Shown here: in pieces, positions 1 through 11,445 of the stretch | Numbering within the stretch: the stretch's first letter is position 1 | Layout: the number at the start of each line of letters is the position of its first letter | Origin: Bromus sterilis | Taxonomy: Eukaryota; Streptophyta; Magnoliopsida; Poales; Poaceae | DNA length: 64,000 nucleotides | Reading direction: 5' to 3' | Assembly (NCBI GenBank): GCA_950022295.1 | Contig: OX465599.1 | Location: 277,037,501 to 277,101,500, forward strand | Made by a program: the position numbers and the translations under genes | Notes under the pieces: model-generated | Told to the model about the DNA's origin: nothing | Seen by the model: the letters and a program-made list of their open reading frames with translations, nothing else | The model's database searches: none

Positions 1-267
1 AGAGACTAGTCCCGGGTCATCTAAACCCGGAACAACTAGACACAACTATAGGAGAGCTGGCGACATGCCGACAAATCTCCGTGAGAAAAGGAATAAGACC
101 TAGCCACAAACAGCATGTAGGGTTTTTACCGGACGATGTTTCCCGGGGCCCGAAGCTGTATAAATCGCGTCTCTCTCTGTGTGTGATCTTCTTCCTCGTA
201 CACTCGTAGAAAAGGCCTCATAATCAAGTCCGACTCAACGGACATCTGCCGTGACTTTCCCACGACA
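1..267 (+). mobile_element. 3' part of the 5' LTR of outer Gypsy-type element O
   Basis: This stretch matches the second half of the LTR at 36356-36934 almost base for base (the match begins near 36669) and ends in the same ACGACA. A primer-binding site follows directly, so this is a left (5') LTR whose beginning lies outside the window. I infer that it pairs with 36356-36934, making one element of about 37 kb including nested insertions. Its left TSD cannot be checked here. Confidence 0.85.
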
Positions 268-269
268 GT

Positions 270-286
270 TGGCGTCCACGATGGGG
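270..286 (+). other. Primer-binding site of element O
   Basis: TGGCGTCCACGATGGGG lies two bases after the LTR end. It resembles the TGGCGCCCAC...GGGG primer-binding sites usual in cereal Gypsy elements, with a few substitutions. It fixes the orientation of O as plus. Confidence 0.7.
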
Positions 287-700
287 CCTACGCACAAGGG
301 TGTTGTCAACTTGGAAGACAGTCATCATAGAGATCGAGATACTTTTCCGCATCAACGGGATTCGGCAACCCGTCGGATCCGAGCAGTCTGCGAGTTACTA
401 AGATCGACTGGAATTCCTACGTCTTTGTCTAATCATATGTCCGCTGTTCCGCTGAGTCGTTGCGTATTTAATACATGGACGAGTTGCCGTACAAGGTTAC
501 GCCGAGTTTTCCGCTGAGTCGCTACGATCAGCCGTAAGCCGCAGCTGATTTCGTCCAGTTGGATCCATCCGTCGAGTTCTTGTCCAGCTCCACCCAGCTA
601 ATGTACGAACAAGTTCCAAGCTACGCCTTTTGATCCCGTACGTCGACAGTGTGCGAGATTCCCGAAAGAGTTGCATATCACGTGGAGTAGTACTACTATT
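287..700 (+). mobile_element. 5' untranslated leader of element O
   Basis: Non-coding sequence after the primer-binding site, with a recurring CCGCTGAGTCG word. I see no gag reading frame. The right border with the next element is not resolved; the composition changes to AT-rich around 690-760. Confidence 0.5.
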
Positions 701-2132
701 CACGATAAATTTCCAAATTCCAATGGACTTACTAAAAGCCGGCTACTACTGCTCTATACCGAGACATGTTGTCAAAACCCTCTATTAGGTAATGTAATAG
801 CATCAAAGTCACCTTGCATTCATCAAAGAAAATCTAATGGAATTCAAATTCAAACTCAAATGGGAGAAGGTACACCCCCCAGATGAATTTAATTCAAATG
901 GCCAGAAATAAAGTTGCTTCAAAAATTCCTTTTGCATTTTTGAAAAGTCTCATAAATGAGTGTGACCACATATCAAGTGATGTGGTAGCAATCCCATGCT
1001 CATGGATTTTTTAAATATTCAAACAGGGGCTTGGATTTAAATTTAAACCCCTATTTGAATTAAAGTTCAAATAATTTGAATTTTAAAAATGTTCAAACTT
1101 TACAAGTGGCTAGCCTATTATATTGTGAAGCCATATAAAAAGTTTCAGCATTTTAGAAAATGCCTAGCTATTTTTTTAGCAAGGCAAAATAAATTAACAG
1201 AAAAGAATACAGAAAAGAATAAAGAAAAAAGGCTCACCTGGCCATTTCGGCCCAACTCATCGCCCCCTCGACCCAGGCCCGCCTACCCTCCTTGTCGTCT
1301 TCCCCCAGCGCGGCAATCACCTCGCTTGAGGGCATGCCGACGCCGGCGGCAGCTGTTAGCCTGCCTGTCCCCCCCCCAAGCCTTATCCTCGCGCCTGGAG
1401 ACGCCCAGCTCACTCGCGGATCCATTCCACCCCTCCATAGCTTCTGCCCCTTCCTCCCGTGCTCGATTTCGCCACCGCCCGAAGCTTCACCGGAGCCCCC
1501 CGCCGAAGAAGACGCGGCCACTGCGAGCTAGAACTCCTGAAAGCTTGTCCAGGAGCTTCCACGCCTTCGAATCCGTCGCCATGCAGCAGATCAAGAGCCC
1601 GAAGCCACCATAGCCGCCTGAATCGCGATCGCGCCGTCACCGGACCCGCAAGACCTCACCGTCGAATTCGTCGCCATCACGCCGTCGTTTGCCTCGCCGC
1701 CTGCTCTGCTGAGTTCCTGGTGAGCGCGGGATCAAAACCCCTATCCTTTCCCCCTCGATTTTGTCCTCTAGCCGGATCCGCCATGGAAGCCGACGAGCTC
1801 CGTCGCCATGGACGACGGCGACACCGCTCCAGTACCCCTCCGTCTCAACTAGCGCGCACACCATGTTCCCCATCCCCACAACTCCACAACGCGTTGGGAC
1901 ACGCCCTCTTTCGTGCACGGTGGCGTCGGCTGCCTCAACCCCTAGCTACGGCCGCCGCCCGAGCACGTCGCCGATGAGGCTCCGGCCCCTCCCGAGCCTT
2001 CCCGTGGGTGCTGGGTGAAGCGGGCATGCACGAGCCGCTTTTTGGTGGTCACGGCGCGAAATGGTGGCCGGATTCACGAACCCGAGCAGCGCCGCCGCGG
2101 TTTTGGTCATCGGCGGCTAGCCGCCGGCGAGG
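701..2132 (+). mobile_element. Probable 5' part of a long Gypsy LTR (AT-rich lead, GC-rich block)
   Basis: About 530 bp of AT-rich sequence is followed by a GC-rich, proline/arginine-coding block (1234-2132) containing a GTGAGC donor-like site near 1720. The long LTRs of element G (for example 11446-12386) are organised the same way: AT-rich lead, GC-rich block, then a 'gtcagtttgacc' segment. I therefore infer that this is the upstream part of the LTR continued in A1. The ORFs in the GC-rich block overlap in many frames and look like composition artefacts. No matching TSD was found, so the left end is uncertain. Confidence 0.5.
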
Positions 2133-2705
2133 CCGATGTGGCCGGGTTAAGTTATCACTAATCTACCCCTAAGCAGTCACTGACCAGTGGGCCCAAGGCC
2201 ACTAAACCCTCTGTTTAAAATAATCCAAACCGGTTTAATTAACTGAGTCCCTAACCAGTGGGGCCCCCATGTCAGTTTGACCGTGGTCAAGCCCCTAACG
2301 TCAGGTTGGCGCAGTGCTGATGCAATAAAGGTTTTTCTATTTAAAAGAAATTATAGAAAAATCAGAAAATTGTTTAAACTTTGGAAAATCATAACTAATT
2401 CATTTTAACTCTAAATTAAACATATAATATATCTAAAATTATCAGAAAAATGCAAGGATTCTGAATATGCACTTTGTTTTCATGTTTGACCATTTTAAAA
2501 TGGGGGGGGGGGGACAGAAGCAAACATTCATATGAACCCTTTTAAATTCAAATATGGAGTTTGAATTTGCAACTCAAATGCAATACACTCCATTTAAATG
2601 GAATTGGCAACACATCAGCACCCCTTACACCATGTTATAACACTTGATCATGTGATTGTGCATTGTCTTATTATTGTTTCGATGTTTGTGTTGTTTGTCA
2701 AATAG

Positions 2706-2833
2706 AGGTGGAACCGGAACCCGAGATCACCCCCTTCGTTGAAGACCCCGATACAGAAACTCGTCAGCAAGGCAAGAAAACCCCCATTGATCATGTCGAT
2801 AAAATCCCACTTCCCTCTCAATCTCGCTTATGA
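2706..2833 (+). other. Exon-like block 1 in LTR segment A1
   Basis: After a T-rich tract ending in AG (2705), one frame reads acidic residues including TPFVEDPDTETRQQGKK before a TGA. The same block occurs in A2 and, with a related peptide (YFVDDPAPTRELPGKQ), in the G-family LTRs. In all of them the first two bases after AG complete a codon. Whether it is spliced or translated is unknown. Confidence 0.4.
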
Positions 2834-3916
2834 ATTGATTAGGATGATTACCATGATGCGTTTCTACCGCATAGTTGAACCCATTCCTTTGCATGACCTA
2901 TCATTTTGTCACAGTAGTAAGCAAACCATAATCCTAGCAGATATAGGAGTTGATTGATATCATGTGACCCCTGCAAATGTTACTTCTTATTGCATGCTTA
3001 GAGTGATACAATGTTGATACCGTTATGTGAGTCAGGATGGTAGCAATCATGATGATGATGGTGGAAATGTGTTGGTGAATCTACCCTAATACAAGGTGAA
3101 AGATGAGAGGCTGTGTAGGCGTACACAGTGGGTTGTCTCGTTGAACACCGCCCTAAGTCTGAGTTCTTGTGCGGTGATCCAAGATAAAGAGTACAACCAC
3201 ACATTGGGCTCACTGACCCCTCTCAACCTACTAACTCATCCCTTTCGATGTCGAGATGTCGCAGTAGTTCGGAGTTCTGGTAGGTTTGTGGCCTGGCTGC
3301 TAAGTGAGAGAATGGCTCAACCGAGACTAGCTTATACACCACGCACACATCATCTGGGTCCACTTCGGTAAACCGGCCGGGTTCACGAAAGTGGTATCCA
3401 ACCCAGGTAGGCGGCTTTCTTGGACTAGATCATCTATGAGGTAACAGTTGTGGTGAACATCCTCGCCGACACCCCTTGAATGGTGTCGAGATCAAAGGCG
3501 GTAACTGATGGTCATGTGTGTGTAGCGGTACACCCCTGCAGGGTTAACAAAACTATTCGAATAGCCGCGTCCGCGGTAAGGGACTGCTTGGAAAGCTTAG
3601 CTTGATTATTAGACAACTTCAATGGATACTTATAAAACTTGCCAAGATAAGCGTGAGTGCTATGGCATGCTTTCTCGTGGGAAGTCGAGGAAGGCACCAT
3701 AGTGGTGTAATTGGTTGGAGACTTGTAGTGGTCTCGTGTACGCTTCTTACCTCAAGTCTGGTACTCGTAGTTCAGGACTAGCCAAGTCAAAGCTGGAACT
3801 TCCGCTGATGAACCCCACCTCCCTTTACCTTGATACATGTGCATGAGTAGTATAGTTCCTACGTAGGTCTTGCTGAGTACGACTTTGTACTTACGTTTTC
3901 TTATTCAATGTTTTAG

Positions 3917-3966
3917 ATGAACCCACTGACCCCGAAGGTGGATTCTTCCTCGAGCTCGACGACTGA
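3917..3966 (+). other. Exon-like block 2 in LTR segment A1
   Basis: Following TTCAATGTTTTAG, the frame reads DEPTDPEGGFFLELDD and a TGA. A2 reads DEPTSPEGGFFLELDE and a stop. The G-family LTRs have EQEYPGGGYYYVETPADQ at the corresponding place, also after an AG and in the same phase. The similarity is short but recurs in five LTR copies. Confidence 0.4.
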
Positions 3967-4692
3967 AGACCAAGCTAGTCTAGTCCCAGTCAGCAGACTG
4001 GTTCCCTCGTGAAGGGCTTGTTTATAAATAAGGCTTCTCTAAGCCATTTGTTAAACTTGTATGTACGCAGACCTACTTTTCTTCCGCATGCTTGTTGTAA
4101 TGTTGGATCACGGTCTCGTGATCTCTGTGTGCACTCTGTAAGAGTTATCAATAAAGTTGTACACTTTGTATAGAATTGCAATGATACCTGTTGTTCATAC
4201 TAGACATGTGTGCTACGTGTATGATTATAAAATACATGTCTTAGTATGGGTTTTCGAGACCTTAGTTGTGATCTGGCTGGTGGTATTTTATACACCAAGT
4301 GGCCCTTAGATGTGCGCAGCTTGGGGCATCGCGATGCGATTGTTCGTGACTCCGTCACGTGCACACTTTGATGTATGATCGAGCCCGCCATAGACCCTGA
4401 CTAAGTGATCGGGCTGGACTAAGTCTATGTAAGGGTTATAATACAATCGATAGTATGGTTGAGGCGACTTGTCTATAAGTATGGGAGTTCACCACCCATA
4501 TCATTTAGACTTATGTGCGGATAATGAGGACCCATCTCAGTTGATCATCCGGCCTGGATGGGATGCCCCTCACGTTCGATGCTTTCCGAGAACGTTCTAT
4601 GCTTGGCCTTGTCTGCTTAGACAAGTGGGTATGGTTCTCGGCTCTCCATATGATTGTGTTGTAGCGAGTCTTGCATACGCTAACCCTGGGTC

Positions 4693-6753
4693 CCGATACG
4701 TGGCCGGTTTAAGTTAACACTAATCTACCCCTAAGAAGTAACTGACCAGTGGGCCCAAGGCCACTAAACCCTCTGTTTAAAATAAACCAAACCGGTTTAA
4801 TTAACTGAGTCCGTGACCAGTGGGGCCCCCATGTCAGTTTGACCATGGTCAAGCCCCTGACATCAGGCTGGCGCAGTGCTGATGCAATAAAGGTTTATCT
4901 ATTTAAAAGAAATTACAGAAAAGTCAGAAAATTGTTTAAACTTTGGAAAATCATAACTAATTCATTTTAACTCCAAATAAAACATATAATATATCTAAAA
5001 TTGTCAGAAAAATGCAAGGATTCTGAATATTCACTTTGTTTTCATGTTTGACCATTTTAAAATGGGGGAACAGAAGCAAAAATGCATATGAACCCTTTTA
5101 AATTCAAATATGGAGTTTGAATTTGCAACTCAAATGCAATACACTCCATTTAAATGGAATTGGCAACACATCAGAACCCGTTACACCATGTTATAACACT
5201 TGATCATGTGATTGTGCATTGTCTTATTATTGTTTCGATGTTTGTGTTGTTTGTCGAATAGAGGTGGAGCCGGAACCCGAAATCACCCCCTTCGTTGAAG
5301 ACCCCGATACAGAACCTCGTCAGCAAGGCAAGCAAACCCCCATTGATCATGTCGATAAAATCCCACTTCCCTCTCAATATCGCTTATGCATTGATTAGGA
5401 TGATTACCATGATGCGTTTCTACCGCATAGTTGAACCCATTCCTTTGCATGACCTATCATTTTTTCACAGTAGTAAGAAAACCACAATCCTAGCAGATGT
5501 AGGAGTTGATTGATATCATGTGACCCCTGCAACTATTACTGCTTATTGCATGCTTAGAGTGATACAATGTCAATACTGTTATGTGAGTCGGGATGGTAGC
5601 AATCATGATGATGACGGTGGAAATGTGTTGGTGAATCTACCCTAATACAAGTTCAACGATGAGAGGATGTGTAGGAGTACACAGTGGGTTGTCTCGTTGA
5701 ACACCGCCCTAAGTCCGAGTTCTTGTGTGGTGATACAAGATAAAGAGTACAACCACACATTGGGCTCACTAACCCCTCTCAACCTACTAACTCATCCCTT
5801 TCGATGTCCAGATGTCGCAGTAGTTCGGAGTTCTGGTAGGTTTGTGGCCTGGCTGCTAAGTGAGAGAACGGCTCAACCGAGACTGGCTTATGCACCAAGC
5901 ACACATCATCTGGTTTCACTTCGGTAAACCGGCCGGGTTCACGATAGTGGTAGCCAACCCAGGTAGGTGGCTTTCTTGGACTAGATCGGCTATGAGGTAA
6001 CAGTTGTGGTGAACATCCTCGCCGACACCCCTTGAATGGTGTTGAGATCAAAGGCGGTAACTGATGGTCATGTGTGTGTAGCGGTACACCCCTGCAGGTT
6101 TAACAAAACTATTCGAATAGCCGCGTCCGCGGTAAGGGACTGCTTGGAAAGCTTAGCCTGATTATTAGACAACTTCAATGGATACTTATAAAACTTGCCA
6201 AGATAAGCGTGAGTGCTATGGCATGCTTTCTCGTGGGAAGTCAAGGAAGGCACCATAATGGTGTAATTGGTTGGAGACTTGTAGTGTACTCGTGTACACT
6301 TCTTACCTCAAGTCTGGTACTCGTAGTTCAGGACTAGACAATTCAAAGCTCGCACTTATGCTAATGAACCCCACCTCCCTTTACCTTGATACATGTGCAT
6401 GAGTAGTATAGTTCCTACGTAAGTCTTGCTGAGTACGACTTTGTACTCATGTTTTCTTATTCTATGTTTTAGATGAACCCACTAGCCCCGAAGGTGGATT
6501 CTTCCTCGAGCTCGACGAATGAAGACCAAGCTAGTACAGTCCCAATCAGCAGACTGGTTCCCTCGTGAAGGGCTTGTTTATAAATAAGGCTTCTCTAAGC
6601 CATTTGTTAAACTTGTCTGTACTCAGACCTACTTTGCTTCCGCATGCTTGTTTTAATGTTGGATAACGGTCTCGTGATCTCTGTGTGCACTTTGTAAGAG
6701 TTATCAATAAAGTTGTACACTTTGTAGAGAATTGCAATGATACCTGATGTTCA
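4693..6753 (+). repeat. LTR segment A2, left part (split by the Copia element)
   Basis: Second copy of the 2.56-kb repeat, interrupted at 6753/6754 by the Copia element and resumed at 32248. The join can be checked against uninterrupted A1, which reads ...cctgttgttcatactagacatgtg across the same point. It carries block 1 (5262-5398), block 2 (6473-6522) and the palindrome CTATTCGAATAG at 6109-6120. Confidence 0.85.
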
Positions 6754-8465
6754 TGTTGGATATGTGCCCTAGAGACAAATTAATAAAGATATTTGTCACA
6801 TATCCGTTTTGTTCATAATACGTTTTATACTGTGCTATAACTGTATTACTTGGAAATACTAATACAGGTGTAGTATATAACATGGTCCGTAGTTTAACTC
6901 GGGTAAACTATCTCATTGGGCAATTGATTGATCAAGCTTTCCTGATCATGGCGACACTTAAGTCCATTGACAATGAGGTCATATCGTTAAGGGGAATGCT
7001 GTGATGGACATACACCCACCTAAAGTATTGCAATGTGATCGAGTCACATAGTTCAGCGTTGCTATGACTTTGTAACGTATGGCTTAGTCCTTAGACCTTA
7101 ATGATCATACGTAATTGTCATCTATGAGGAGACTTTGATTTGTATCCCACCGCCTGACTGAAATATGCTGGCTATAACGGTGCACTTTGGGTATTCCGAA
7201 ATAGATGGTTGATGAGTATGTTAATAGATCAGAGCAGGATTTGTCAGTCCTTGTGACAGGACAGGTACTCTAGGCCCACTCGGTGATATTGCATCAACAC
7301 CTTGCAAGGACGTGACTAGGTCACAAGAGATGCAATGGACATGGACGAGAGAAGTTGTTTGTTGTGAACGAGATGTGAACACGGTATGTAGGATACCAAC
7401 GATCAAACCTCGGACAAACAAAGTACTGCAGCACAAAGGGATTACGTCGTATCGTTAACGGTTTCCAAAAGCGATCGAAGTTCATTCGATGGAAGCGCAG
7501 GGGCTGTCAAGGATTGTAACCAGGTCCAACTGACTAGTCATTGGTCAATGAGAAGAGTCTCGACCATGTCTGCTGTTTCCCGGACCGTTAGGGTGTTACA
7601 CTTAAGGGCAATCGATGCATAGGACAGTTACGGGATCAATCGGTGAAATAGGAGAAATCACCGGAATAGTTCCGGAGGAGGACGGAATGGTTTCCGGACA
7701 TTTTGAATAGTTCAAAATAAAGTTTAATTGTTTTAATAATGTTTTATTATTTAATTATCTGAATTAAATATTTAAAACATATTAAATAAATAAATAAAAA
7801 TGGGAAAAAGGCTAAATGGGACCATGGGGCCCATTAAGGGAGGAGGGGGTCTCCCCCCTTGGGGATGGCGCCAAGGGTGGGGCCCATCCCCCCTATGGCC
7901 GGCGCACTCCCCCCCCCTTGGGAGTTTAGTCCCACATGGGGGAGGGGAGGAGGATCACACCCCCCTTGGCCTATATAAGGAGGGGTAGCCCCCCCTTTTT
8001 TCCAACACACCAATATCTCCTTCTTCCTCCTTCTCCTTCCCGGAAGTGGACTCCCTTGTTTGGAGTCTGCACCTGGATTGGAGTTCTCCACCATAAGGCA
8101 GGCTGTCGTTCTGCTGGAGTCGGGATCCGTAGCCGTCTTTCTTCCGCTGCTCGCCTGGTTCGGGGCCCGGGAGGAACATTGATTGTACCATACATGTATA
8201 ATCTCTTCGAGGCACTACACCTGTGGTGCTACTTCATCGCTGGAGGTTTACCGGGAGTCATCCTCGCCGGTGGTGGTCTTATACACGACAGGGAGGTCGT
8301 AGTTCTGAGTCTATGCCAACCACGTTCCCAAGAACGTTTCCCTCTTTCGGTCTTCAAAGGTATGAACACCAATTCCCTCTGTTACTTTACATCGCCATAG
8401 CATAGAACTTTTGTTCGGGTACCATAGGTATGAAAATTTTGTGTTTTCTGCCCCGTATCCCAACA
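6754..8465 (+). mobile_element. 5' LTR of the Copia element
   Basis: Starts TGTTGGATATGTGCCC and ends TATCCCAACA. A TATATAA box at 7972-7978 sits in CCTTGGCCTATATAAGG and marks the likely promoter. C- and G-homopolymer-rich sequence precedes it. The ORFs inside are in GC-rich non-coding sequence. Compared with the 3' LTR it has about 10 extra bases near 7590-7605. Confidence 0.93.
7972..7978 (+). promoter_or_regulatory. TATA box in the Copia 5' LTR
   Basis: TATATAA in a conserved position, repeated at 31749-31755 in the 3' LTR. It is the probable Pol II promoter for the genomic transcript. Confidence 0.7.
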
Positions 8466-8466
8466 G

Positions 8467-8476
8467 TGGATCAGAG
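8467..8476 (+). other. Degenerate primer-binding site of the Copia element
   Basis: TGGATCAGAG directly after the 5' LTR resembles the initiator-tRNA-Met site TGGTATCAGAG with one base missing. Confidence 0.6.
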
Positions 8477-9418
8477 TTAGCTATGCGTAGATGTATTGTA
8501 CGGGTAGAACACATCTAGGATGTGGGCATCAAATCTTCATTCGTTACCCTCCCACGTGTACTCATTTAGCGTTGCGGCAATGTTTGATGAAGCGGCCCCC
8601 GACCGACCTTACGCGTTTACGCGAGACTAGTTCCACGCTTGACATATGGCTTGTACCATATAAAGTGGCTGGGGGTGTCTGTCTCTCTGCATTAGCGATG
8701 CGAAGATGTTTGCAACGGAGGGCCCCGACAGGGGTGTAATAGAGACAATTGAGGATCGGTGTCGTGGCATGTTTTCGCAGGATAGAAATCGGTTCTCTGT
8801 CTCGAAACCCCTAGCATACACATAAAACTTGCATAAGCTAAAGTAGAAAGGCGTTTTAACTTTTCTTTTCATGAAGGGGGATCATAGGTTGTATGATTTA
8901 CAATTTTACTTCCTGTTTTATGCTAGTATGCTAGATATATCGATGGTAGCACGAAACAGGACCATCTCTCGCTAAAACCAACATAGTGTCCTTACCCTAG
9001 TGAGCACCACCTGGAAAGTTCTACATTATGGAGGCATCACGTGTCACACGGATGTCAAACATTTTTTCGTTCACAAGAGGTGGGTGTAGCATGCCCAGAA
9101 GCATGGCCTTGTATGACACAGCAACAAATCACATAGGGTGTGGTGGCGAGCCTGGCATGTGCAGACATGGCCTCGGGACACAAGAGACCGAAAGGTCGAG
9201 CATGAGTCACATGGATGATGTGATTGGCATGATGGCCTACCTTGAACAACATACTGATGGTCGTGTCACACGAGGGAGGTATAGTGCTCTAGGATCGTGT
9301 AATCACTTAGCAAAATTGAGAGATGTTTTCCTAAGTGGGAGTTTTAGAATTAATTGTAATTGAACTCCACATTATGAACAAAAGTCTAAATATGTATCTT
9401 TGTGAATCAACCTTGTAG
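8477..9418 (+). mobile_element. Untranslated leader of the Copia element
   Basis: About 940 bp between the primer-binding site and the gag start, with many short upstream ATGs and no long frame. Long leaders are usual for this Copia group. I see no separate feature in it. Confidence 0.7.
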
Positions 9419-10237
9419 ATGATAGCACCACGCCCCTCGTTCAACTTAGGATCATTCCTAGAGAAAGATAAACTGAAAACTAATGGGTCAAACTTCACCT
9501 CCTGGTTCCGCACCCTGAGGATTATCCTCGTTCCCCTGAAAATGTCCTATGTACTTGAGACTGCATTAGGAGATGCACCAGCAACTACCGCTACTCCGGC
9601 TGAGAAGAAAGTCTATCTCATTAAGTCGGATGATTCCTCCCTTGTCAAGAAGGGTATGCTCCCTGCCATGGAGGCTGTTTTGAAGAAACGGTTCGAGAGC
9701 TTCAATGCTTATGAGATAATCACTGACCTCAAGACCGTCTTTGCACCTCAAGCCAAGGTTGAGAGAAATGAAGTTTGTGAAGCTTTCTTCTCTGCAAAGA
9801 TGGAAGAGCACACCAGCATGACTGAGCACGTAGTCAAAATGTCTGACTACGTTCAACGCCTAAATGATCTAGAATTTAAGATTCCAGATGAAGTGGCGCT
9901 TGATAAGGTGTTGCGGTCGCTACCCCCTAGCTATGAGAGTTTTGTGTTGAAGTACAACATGCAAGGAATGGTTGAGACCCTTTCTGAATTGTTCACAATA
10001 CTCAAAATTGCTGAGATGGAAATCAAGAAGGAGCACAGATGCACCAGGTACCTAGAAGATAAGAAGGCCGGCAAGGTTGCCGGAAGAGACATGGATATAT
10101 GTGATATACATGTTATTGATGTTTTCCTGACAAGTGCTCGGAGCAACGTCTGGATATTTGATACCGCATCAGTTGCTCACATCTTAACTCCCAGGAGGCG
10201 ATGCAGCATAAACGACTCTTGCGGAAGGATGAAGTGA
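9419..10237 (+). pseudogene. gag: Copia gag with start of protease; zinc knuckle deleted
   Basis: The first 200 or so residues look like a Copia Gag (UBN2-type) with the phrase SLPPSYESFVL. Gag forms the particle and binds RNA. After ELFTILKIAEMEIKKEHR the frame jumps to CTRYLEDKKAGK and then DICDIHVID, so the basic linker and nearly all of the CCHC zinc knuckle are missing by an in-frame deletion. The retropepsin site follows at once as WIFDTASVAHI (DTGS in active relatives). The frame ends at 10237, and protease-like sequence continues in other frames. Confidence 0.85.
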
Positions 10238-10560
10238 CGATGCGCGTTGGGAATGGTGCCAAGGTTGAAGTAATGTCAATTGGCACGCTTCGTCTTAGTC
10301 TCCCTGGGATTGATTCTTGTCTTGAATAATTGCTATTATGTACCCGCATTGAGTATGAACATTGTAAGTGGCTCTTGCTTGATGCGAGACCAATATTCTT
10401 TTAAATCCGAAACAACTGGTTGTTCGATTTATAAGAATAATGTCTTCTATGTTCATGCACCGGTGCGTAATGGTTTATTCTTAATGGATCTCGAATATCA
10501 TGACTCCCACATCAATAACGTAGAGGCCAAAAGATTAAAGCCTAGTAACGAAGAACACAT
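10238..10560 (+). pseudogene. pol: Copia protease remainder and start of the gag-pre-integrase region, frameshifted
   Basis: Protease-like residues such as TMRVGNGAKVEV are readable in one frame. LILVLNNCYYVPALSMNIVS and SYKNNVFYVHAP-style sequence are in another (10280-10564). At least two indels separate this part from gag, and a further one separates it from the integrase frame starting at 10561. The order agrees with Copia pol. Confidence 0.75.
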
Positions 10561-11171
10561 GTGATGTGGCATTGTCGACTCGGTCATATTGGTATAAAGC
10601 GCATGGAGAAACTCCATAAAGATGGACTTCTGGAGTCATTGGATTTTGGATCCCTTGACACATGTGAACCATGCTTAATGGGCAAAATGACAAAGACTCC
10701 ATTCAATGGAACAATGGAGCGTGCGGTGGACTTATTAGGGATCATACATACTGATGTACGCGGACCGATGAATGTCACCGCACGCAATGGTTTTCGTTAC
10801 TTCGTGACCTTCACGGATGACTTAAGTAGATACGGGTATATCTATTTAATGAAACACAAGTCTGAAACCTTTGAAAAGTTCAAGGAATTTCAGAGTGAGG
10901 TCGAGAATCAACTCGGGAAGAAAATCAAGCACCTTCGATCTGATCGAGGAGGCGAGTATTTAAGTCACGAGTTTGGCACTCATCTGAAGACTTGTGGTAT
11001 TGTACCACAACTTACGCCAGCTAGAACACCTCAGCGAAACGGTGTGTCCAAGCGACGTAATCGAACACTATTGGATAGTGTACGGTCAATGATGTCTCAT
11101 ACTGACTTACCTACATCATTCTGGGGGTATGCATTAGAAACTGCCACTTACGTTCTTAATAGGGTACCATC
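10561..11171 (+). pseudogene. pol: Copia integrase, N-terminal zinc finger and catalytic core; catalytic Glu replaced by Lys
   Basis: The HHCC finger is visible (H4 and H9 in WHCRLGHIG, CEPC at residues 35-38). Asp64 (IHTDVRG) and Asp128 (LRSDRGGEY) of the D,D35E triad are present. The residue exactly 35 positions further on, normally the Glu of NGVSERRNRTL, is Lys164 (AAG at 11050-11052). The frame is cut after VLNRVPS at 11171 by insertion of element G and resumes at 28420. The last residues before the stop at 11205 come from G, not from Copia. Confidence 0.92.
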
Positions 11172-11445
11172 TGTGACGCCCCCAAAATCAGACCGTGTAC
11201 AGTAATCATACACACAGGGTACACGACTGAGATTAGGGTGCCACGGTGATAATATCACAGCACAACACTAAACACAAAAGGATAAACAAATATGTTACAA
11301 TAGAGGGGGTCACGCGGACCCGAATACATAAGTCATACAAGCCATAATATCTGAGTACAGACATAGTTAGTCAAGTTTTGCCTTAAGAAGGCTAGCACAA
11401 ATCACAACAGAGATACAGATCGAAAAGGCGAGGCCTCCTGCCTGG
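11172..11445 (-). mobile_element. End of the left (3') LTR of element G, up to the solo LTR insertion
   Basis: Matches 24171-24445 closely. It contains the outer 3' end of the G LTR (minus orientation) and stops at CCTGG, the duplicated target of the solo LTR. The LTR resumes at 15219. Confidence 0.9.

Larger units (their letters stand above)
2133..4692 (+). repeat. LTR segment A1, first copy of a 2.56-kb direct repeat
   Basis: A1 is repeated immediately downstream as A2 (4693-6753 plus 32248-32743; about 2560 and 2557 bp) with over 90% identity by eye. Landmarks shared with the G-family LTRs suggest a related Gypsy LTR: a 'catgtcagtttgacc' segment, two short coding-like blocks each preceded by AG, and the palindrome CTATTCGAATAG at 3553-3564 followed by CCGCGTCCGCGG. 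The A1/A2 join reads GGGTCCC then GATACGTGGCCGG, so no primer-binding site or internal domain lies between copies. A run of 13 G near 2502 is only 5 G long in A2. Confidence 0.75.

Noticed and set aside
2739..2957. 72-codon ORF repeated at 5295-5513
   Set aside because: It is in a different frame from the block-1 peptide and is conserved only because A1 and A2 are recent duplicates.
7936..8400. 154-codon ORF in the Copia 5' LTR (and 180 codons at 31635-32177)
   Set aside because: It spans the TATA box and transcribed leader of the LTR, is rich in homopolymers and differs by indels between the two LTRs.
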